Shown: positions 57,891 through 64,000 of the stretch, one piece after another
Layout: every line of letters begins with the position of its first letter
How positions within the stretch are numbered: the stretch's first letter is position 1
NCBI GenBank assembly: GCA_036925085.1
Contig: JAUPFP010000001.1
Span: 21,439,937-21,503,936 of the forward strand
Reading direction: 5' to 3'
From: Brachycybe producta
Taxonomy: Eukaryota; Arthropoda; Diplopoda; Playtdesmida; Andrognathidae
DNA length: 64,000 bases
Notes under the pieces: generated by a model
What the model saw: the letters and a program-made list of their open reading frames with translations, nothing else
What the model was told of the DNA's origin: nothing
Databases searched by the model: none
Made by a program: the position numbers and the translations under genes

Positions 57891-58709
57891 AAGTTTTTTT
57901 CTGGTTATTTTTGTTATGTACCAACAGATGGTGCTGACTTTCAAACTTTTAAATATTCTATTGAAAGAATGAGCTTTGAAGCTTTTTTTTTAAATCTTAT
58001 ATTTCTTATATATTTTTTAAGTTCTAACTGATCCCATTTATCACATGAGTGATTTTTTTTTTCTCCTCTTCTTTTTAAATTGAAGAGTCTCAGGAATTAA
58101 GAAGCTTGAAGAAAAAAAGTCGAGTCTTTTCAGTGTAATCAGTAGGATTTTTTGTGTGTGGGGGGGGGGAGTCGGAAGGGTGATGATTTTGAATTACGAA
58201 CGAGGTGGAAAGAGTTAGCTTCTTTAGCAGGAGGGTTTTTTTTTGTGTTGTTTGTTAGGTGTGATTCCAACTTGTCGTACTTCATTTTGCCGCCATTTTT
58301 AATTCCAAATCTAATCGTTGTTGACGCGACTGGTTATTGTCTGACAAGAACAAATAACCCCCCATTTTTTATATTTGCAATTCAAGTTTATTTGATGTTA
58401 TTGTATATTGACAAATTACAATGCATCTTGCAGCACTTGGACTGTAAGGTCCTTCTGCCATAGGCCTAATGGGCTGCTTTTAGAGTATTTTTTGTAATTG
58501 TAATTTGTAACATAACGGTCATAAATGTCCACAGCTATTGTCACGGGGGGGGGGGGGGGGGGGGTGCTTGCCCCCCCTCCCCCAAAATAAGTGTGATTTG
58601 ATTCACTGTTCTATGTGATATTAAAAAATAGAGTGGATTTGGGTGTATCTGAGGCTATTTTCAGGCCAATGTAGTCATTTTCGTATTAAGTCGTTGTCAC
58701 TTGTGCCTC
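57891..58709. other. spacer with a 20-G run
   Basis: G20 at 58545-58564 followed by a C-rich stretch (CCCCCCCTCCCCC) that could pair with it. The forward frame at 58152-58463 has no domain I recognise. Confidence 0.5.
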
Positions 58710-59545
58710 CACCTCTCCTATGAAACAGTTCTGTGTGTGTTCAGGAGCAGATTCCCTAAAGCAATGGTGCCCTAGTTGCGAGTGCTTCCATTTATGCATT
58801 TATTCAGTTTTGTGTTTGTTCAATTTCGCACTTATTCAGTTTGGCACTTATTCAATTTGGCGTTGGTTCGATTTGGCACTTAGTCAGTTTGACTGTTATT
58901 CAGTTTGGTGATTGTTCAGTTTGGCGTTGGATCGATTTGGCACTTATTCAGTTTGGTGATTGTTCAGTTTGGCGTTTGATCGACTTGGCACTTATTCAGT
59001 TTGGCGTTTGTTCAGTTTGATGATTGTTCAGTTTTTGGTTTCTTCAATTTGGTGCTTATTCAGTTTAGCATTTGTTCAATTTAGCACTTAAATCAGATTG
59101 GTATTTGTTCAATTTACCAATTATTCATTTTGGAGTTGGTTCAATTTAGCACTTATTCAGTTTGGCACTTATTCAGTTTGGTGTTTGTTCAGTTTGGCAC
59201 TTATTCAGTTTGGTGTTGGTTCGATTTGGCACTTATTCAGTTTGGTGTTTGTTTGATTTGGCACTTATTCAGTTTGGCGTTTGTTCAGTTTGATGATTGT
59301 TCAGTTTTTGGTTTCTTCCATTTGGTGCTTATTCAGTTTAGCATTTGTTCAATTTAGCACTTAATTCAGATTGGTATTGTTCAATTATCCAATTATTCAT
59401 TTTGGAGTTGGTTCAATTTAGCACTTATTCAGTTTGATATTTGTTCAGTTTGGCACTTATTCAGTTTGGTGCTTGTTCAGTTTGGCATGTATTCTGTTTA
59501 GCACTTAGATCTAATTGAGTTTAGCATTTGTTCAGTTTGGCGCTT
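58710..59545. repeat. TTCAGTTTGGCACTTA minisatellite with long-range duplication
   Basis: About 50 units of 15-17 bp (CACTTATTCAGTTTGG, CGTTTGTTCAGTTTGG). A block starting at 58998 (TTCAGTTTGATGATTGTTCA) is repeated about 280 bp later near 59280, a higher-order duplication. Confidence 0.88.
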
Positions 59546-60094
59546 GTTCGGTCGCCTCGTTGAGGATGTGGATAAAAGGTGGTGCTGAAATTGAAATGGC
59601 GGCAAAATGGGACAAAATCCGTTTTAGATTAGAAAAGAAAAAAAAGGAAGTGAAGTAACACCTCTTTAAATGTTTAGAATGAAAGTTTTAAAAGATTGTG
59701 TCATGAAAAGGAAAAGGAAGAAAAAAAGAGAAGCGTCGTTGGTTCTTCTTCGGTTTTTTATATTTTATTTCTCGCTTCAAAAACAAATTTCTCGATTACA
59801 TGGAGCTTTTTCTATAAATAGGACTTGTTAGATCGATGATGTGTGTTATCCAATCCAAAGAAAAGAGAAAAATCCCGAAAAAAAAAAGAGAGAGAGGAAG
59901 TGAGAAAAGGCGTTTGACGCAAATCGAGCATTCCATTGTTGTAATCACACACTTTGGCGGCCATCTTGAATGCGATAATGATGAGAGATTTTTTTTATCT
60001 CTATTTTATCTTATTCAAAGATAACTTTTTAGTTTCTACATTCACCACCAGAGGATTTTTATGTAAAATTGGAAAGGATGTTTTTTTCTTTCTT
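59546..60094. other. AT-rich spacer
   Basis: No gene or recognised repeat. Confidence 0.45.
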
Positions 60095-60175
60095 TTCTTC
60101 TGATTATTCTGTCTTTCAGGAACAAAATTGAGAGAAACTAGAAAGTGTTTTAGTAACAAGAAGGGGTAGTTCCAT
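60095..60175 (-). repeat. CTTCTAG-family repeat (copy 12)
   Basis: ATTATTCTGTCTTTCAGGAAC, then AAACTAGAAAGTGTTTTAGTA and AAGGGGTAGTTCC on this strand; adjoins Helitron copy F. Confidence 0.6.
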
Positions 60176-60179
60176 CATT

Positions 60180-60210
60180 ATATATATATTAAGCCAGGTC
60201 TGTCTGTCTG

Positions 60211-60246
<36 letters not shown>

Positions 60247-60571
60247 GAGATAACACTACAAAAACCTTGAAGCACGTTGGAATTTATATAAATTTAAATG
60301 AATAAATGAACTGCTTTTTTTTTCTCAAGGTCAACTATATGTTGCACACTCTCCATCCAAGAACCCCATGATATTAAATTGGAGAGGGGAAAAGGTTGGA
60401 AAGTGTAGAAGAGGGGAGAGAGAGAGAGAGAGAAACGTGGAGGGCTGAAAAAAAGTGGCAGGGGGTGGCTGAAATTGAAATGAAAGTAGTAAAAAAAGGA
60501 AAAAACGACGCGCATGCGCACAATTGCCTGTGAATTTTGCTCCTGTCATTTATGACGGGTTTCTCCACTAG
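60180..60571 (+). mobile_element. Helitron copy F
   Basis: 5' end TATATTAAGCCAGGTCTGTC beside a TA run, GT microsatellite, helicase remnant CTCAAGGTCAACTATATGTT near 60326, 3' hairpin CTGTCATTTATGACGGG and CTAG at 60568-60571 followed by T. No palindromic MITE inside. Confidence 0.75.
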
Positions 60572-60814
60572 TTTTAAGCATAATTTCCATTCTGACATCT
60601 TTTAAAATAATTGTGTAAATTCCTGTTTTTGGTTTCACTTCCTCTTAAAAAGTTGTGCATTTTGTGAAATTTTTCACTCGTTCTCAGTCAAAAATGGAGT
60701 GCTCTCACTATCCACCATGTTGTTTGTAGGCTAAATTTGATTTGAACACACATCAGTGATGTGGTTAATTACATTGTGATAATGCAGTTTTATCAACTTT
60801 CATTGTTGAAATTT

Positions 60815-61060
60815 TAACCATGGTTAATGTAACCACTTTTGTTTCCACTAGAAAACTAGCTGTGGTTAACTTTTTTAACTGCAGTTAAATTTTGTATTAG
60901 CAGCCAATGTGGCAGCAAAGGTACTCGTAAATATTTAACCACGGTTAATGTAACCACATTTGTTTCCACTAGAAAACTAGCTGCGGTTAACTTTTTTTTA
61001 ACTGCAGTTAAATTTTGTATTAGCAGCCAATGTTGCAGCAAAGCTACTCGTAAATGTTTA
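60815..61060. repeat. 120-bp tandem duplication
   Basis: Two copies, starting near 60815 and 60936, share GGTTAATGTAACCAC, CCACTAGAAAACTAGCTG, TTAACTGCAGTTAAATTTTG and AGCAGCCAATGT with a few changes. Confidence 0.85.
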
Positions 61061-61589
61061 AATGGATGAATATGATTCAAAATGGCCGCCATGTACATGT
61101 TCATATTAGAAGAATGCAATGAACTAATCTTCAATCTCGACTCAATCTTGTTTAAAATGAGAGAAAATTGAATTGGCCAAAGAAGTAGAATCATCCATAG
61201 ACAGAGTTAATTGTCTAAAACGACCAAGAGAGAGAGAGAGAGAGAGAAAGAGAAAGTCAGACAAATTTTACAGAAGCAAATCCAAAGTAATTAATTTCTC
61301 TTGTCTTCTTTTTGTATCTCAAAGAAATGAACTTTGGAGATGATAAAAAGCAAAGAAACAGAAAGAAAGATTAATAGTTTTCTTTATGAAAGAAAAAACA
61401 AAAGACCACATGTAGAGAAAATGAAAATGAAAATGAAACATGGTCACAAAGAACAAGATTTGAAGATCAATGATCAATGAACACTTCCATTGGACACAAC
61501 TTCTGAGGCTTTTTTTTCTTAAATCTGAAACAAAAACCGTTTCAACCAAGTCGAATAAGCCAAACATTGGTAACCAAAGTCTTTTTCTA
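61061..61589. other. AT-rich spacer with GA run
   Basis: (GA)n near 61229-61246; no gene. The reverse frame at 61319-61621 has no recognisable domain. Confidence 0.45.
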
Positions 61590-61977
61590 AAGCCTGGAAC
61601 ACACACGCGGAATTCCACCAAGGAAAAAGAAAATAGGAAAAGGAAAAAAAAAAGTCATTTTCTTTTTCTGTATCTCTGTTGTTCACACAAAGAAACAGAA
61701 AAAGTAATGAGGAAAGTTGTGTGCACCCTCTATTGAGCAAGAAAAGAAACATTTATTGCCAAAATGGATTTCAATTTGCCTTTTTGTGATGTCACATGCT
61801 GGTGGTGCCATGATTGGTAGGAATTTGAACGGAATATTTTGAGAACGGAAAAAAGTTGAGCTTTCTTCAACTCATTTTTAATGAATTTGTCCGTTCACTT
61901 TTTATGGAAAATTTTCTCATTTAAATATTCTGTTGTGATTTTCTGAGCGGAATTCCGCGTGTGTGTGTTCCAGGCTT
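61590..61977. mobile_element. AAGCCTGGAAC MITE with TA target, 388 bp
   Basis: Inverted ends AAGCCTGGAACACACACGCG / GTGTGTGTTCCAGGCTT, including GGAATTCC. TA on both sides (61588-61589 and 61978-61979). Inserted in a copy of the 45-kb foldback: the sequence resumes as CTCAATGGAGTTTAACATAAG, as in that element at 45489. Confidence 0.75.
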
Positions 61978-61979
61978 TA

Positions 61980-62290
61980 CTCAATGGAGTTTAACATAAG
62001 AGCGATTTTTAAATATTTTTTTTAAAAAAATAGAAGCACACTTTCCAATTTTTTTGTCGATCTATATCACTTGATCAGCATATAATTCAGGATGCACATT
62101 GAACTTTTAACCTTTAAAATTGGACAACTTTAAATATGAAAAATAAACATTTCCGCGACTGTGTAAATTTTAAAAATTAACGTTTTTTTTATTTAACATT
62201 GGGTCTATGGGCTCAATAGAAAAACGATGCTAGCGCTCCTTGTGGAGATTTTTCGAAGTAATTTTGCGATGTAGCCTCTTAAGCCTTGTA
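61980..62290. mobile_element. right half of the large foldback element
   Basis: Matches 45489-45805: CTCAATGGAG, TAGAAGCACACTTnCCAATT, AATTGGACAACTTTAAATA, GGTCTATGGGCTCAATAGAA, CGATGCTAGCGCTC. It extends further at the end (GTAGCCTCTTAAGCCTTG), which matches the outer left end of the 45-kb copy inverted. The left half is missing beyond the MITE. Confidence 0.8.
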
Positions 62291-62489
62291 CAGACAGGGC
62301 AATAATCATTGGAGACATTGTCGCCAGGGATTGCTTTTTTGCAGACACAAAGCAACATTGCCTGAGTATCTGAGCAGCTTGACATCAAAGGTTGTTGCTG
62401 GTTTCTCTGTTTTTCCCCACTTAAAATGGAAAAACATTGCTCAGTTTGCACCTAGAAGCGGATACAAATGCAGCATGCACACAGACACG

Positions 62490-62640
62490 TAAAGACCAAA
62501 TTATCAACCAATTGGAAATTGAAAAGGGCGGAGCATGTGACGTCAGACCACATAACAAACCAATTAGAAGTTGCCCGTCCTCATAAAAGGCCGGGCAGGA
62601 ACAAAGGACTGTATCTTACTGTCTTTACTTGCCTGTATGC
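62490..62640. mobile_element. CACAGGCA-family MITE, partial (copy 5)
   Basis: Core GGGCGGAGCATGTGACGTCA, CCAATTAGAAGTTGCCCGTC and an end TTGCCTGT at about 62630; the left arm is not found, so truncated. Confidence 0.55.
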
Positions 62641-63223
62641 AGCACTGACACCACTGGTGGTCAGCAAATCTATTGCATACGTAATTTGGGTTTTAGGACA
62701 AGTCTAGTTTTTAGTCAGTTTAGCTTTTTTAAGTGTTGTCATTCACCTTATGAAATATGTTCTTCATATTTCACCATTTTATTTGTATTTTCTCATTTGT
62801 TCAGTGCTAAATGGATGAATGTGGGGGGAGAGGGGGTGGTGACACATTTCAAAGGTTTAGTTTGACATATCGATCTTATTTTCTCGATCGATGGTTCGAT
62901 CTCTCTCCCTTTTTCAAATTGTTTCAATAATGGCACTTTTATTATGTACATATATATCAATGGGTGTATTTATGGTTGCCTGCTTGTCATTCATTCAGTT
63001 TCTATTCAATTTTTCAAGTGGACAATTGTGTTGAAAAAGTTTTTTTTTGTTGTTGTTGTTTGGAGCATCCATTATTTTGTCCTTTTTTTGGGGGGGGGGG
63101 GAATTTATTTCCAACTTGAGTTTTTGTTGTTGTTGTTGCTTGACATTGATATGTTCTATAATTATTCGGAGACCGTGTGTTAGTTCTTGCATTGAAATTT
63201 CATTTTGTCTAGTTTTGACATAA
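62641..63223. other. AT-rich spacer
   Basis: TTG microsatellites near 63046-63060 and 63126-63138 and a G-run near 63092; no gene. Confidence 0.5.
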
Positions 63224-63612
63224 CAGTAGAGCGTTGGTTATCGGAACCTTCATCGGAACTGTCGATTATCGGAACGTTGGTTATGGAAATAAAAAATAAT
63301 TTTCTGCAATCGTTTTATTTTTTACTTTTCTCCACTTTTTTATTGGGACTTCGATTATATGAACTTTTGATTATCGGAACTATGCATGTCCGACATTACT
63401 TCCAATAATCGACGTTCTACTGTATACAATAGAACGTCGATTATCGAAACCGTCGGTTAGTGGATCCGTTGGTCATCGGAACCGTCAGTTATCGAAACCA
63501 ATTTTTTTACTTATTTTTATGGGGATATCTTAATGGGAGTTCGATTATATGAAGTTTTAATTATCGGAACTATACATGTCCGACAATAGTTCCGATAATC
63601 AACGTTCTACTG
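63224..63612. mobile_element. two adjoining pogo/Tigger-like MITEs
   Basis: First element 63224-63422 (CAGTAGAGCG ... CGTTCTACTG), then TATA, then second element 63427-63612 (CAATAGAACGTCGATTATCG ... CGTTCTACTG) followed by TA. The two share termini with each other and with the 38.4-kb element. Confidence 0.7.
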
Positions 63613-63744
63613 TAATCTATTTTTCAGCCAGTTTTTGGACAAACCCTTTTATTATTTAACTGTACTGTATTTTCAATAGCTTTAGGTTTTTACCTAATTT
63701 GAACGTTTTTCGTCTATTTTTAAACATGTTTTGCAAAGATTGCT

Positions 63745-64000
63745 AATGTCTATTCAAGTTCTAGACTTTCTAAAACGTGTTTTGACATGTTATACTTAGT
63801 TAAAACATGTCTTGACATGTTATACTTAGTTAAAACATGTCTTGACATGTTATACTTAGTTAAAACATGTCTTGACATGTTATACGTAGTTAAAACATGT
63901 CTTGACATGTTATACGTAGTTAAAACATGTCTTGACATGTTATACGTAGTTAAAACATGTCTTGACATGTTATACGTAGTTAAAACATGTCTTGACATGT
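63745..64000. repeat. 30-bp palindromic minisatellite running off the window
   Basis: About eight near-identical units (AAAACATGTCTTGACATGTT plus ATACTTAGTT or ATACGTAGTT). ACATGTCTTGACATGT is an imperfect palindrome. The array switches from TACTTAG to TACGTAG partway, so it expanded as blocks. The reverse-strand 82-codon frame encodes only a 10-residue repeat. Confidence 0.92.

Noticed and set aside
60815..61060. AACCACGGTT / TTAACTGCAGTTAA words as a regulatory cluster
   Set aside because: The motifs are present because a 120-bp block is duplicated; no other support for regulation.
63745..64000. Regular 30-bp palindromic repeats that resemble a CRISPR array
   Set aside because: Units are contiguous with no unique spacers, and the sequence is clearly eukaryotic.

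Overview
This window reads as intergenic, repeat-packed nuclear DNA of a metazoan. It is AT-rich overall, with long microsatellites and minisatellites, many inverted-repeat DNA transposons, Helitrons, a mariner relic, a LINE relic and one intact Ty3/Gypsy LTR retrotransposon. The Ty3 primer binding site fits an animal tRNA-Ala, and a short tract at 32.27-32.42 kb looks like LINE tails seen in molluscs and other lophotrochozoans. A marine invertebrate, perhaps a mollusc, is my guess at low confidence. I see no convincing host exon, tRNA, rRNA or CRISPR array.

Layout. 0.2-6.3 kb: degenerate minisatellites, a 710-bp hAT-like element with an 8-bp target duplication, and two GAGCTTGAGAAA arrays. 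6.3-12.9 kb: mariner relic, foldback elements and small hAT-type and TAA-type MITEs. 12.9-14.4 kb: three Helitron units head to tail, one with a helicase fragment. 15-17.7 kb: minisatellites, one of them (37 bp) open in all three forward frames. 18,488-29,969: the complete Ty3/Gypsy element. 30-48 kb: minisatellites, MITEs, a satellite built from an interspersed repeat, pyrimidine and purine tracts and a 790-bp foldback. 49.7-51.2 kb: CpG-dense 23-bp minisatellite. 52-64 kb: more MITEs, a LINE relic, Helitrons and minisatellites.

The Ty3/Gypsy element is the one functional-looking system. Its two 849-bp LTRs read as identical and it is flanked by the 4-bp duplication TTTC, so it is young. Gag (564 aa) opens inside the 5' LTR and runs through the tRNA-Ala-type primer binding site. 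Gag is followed in the -1 frame by a 2,562-codon Pol frame. The join is a canonical slippery heptamer (TTTAAAC) abutting the gag stop, followed by a sequence that can fold as an H-type pseudoknot. Pol has protease, RT, RNase H and integrase motifs intact and then about 1,050 further residues I do not recognise. The 3' untranslated region and the LTR are filled with a ladder of roughly twenty small perfect hairpins. These features together are the most novel content here.

The surrounding elements record nesting: Ty3 inserted into a hAT-type MITE, a TA-target MITE inserted into a large foldback, a palindromic MITE carried inside a Helitron family, and an interspersed repeat amplified into a 39-bp satellite.
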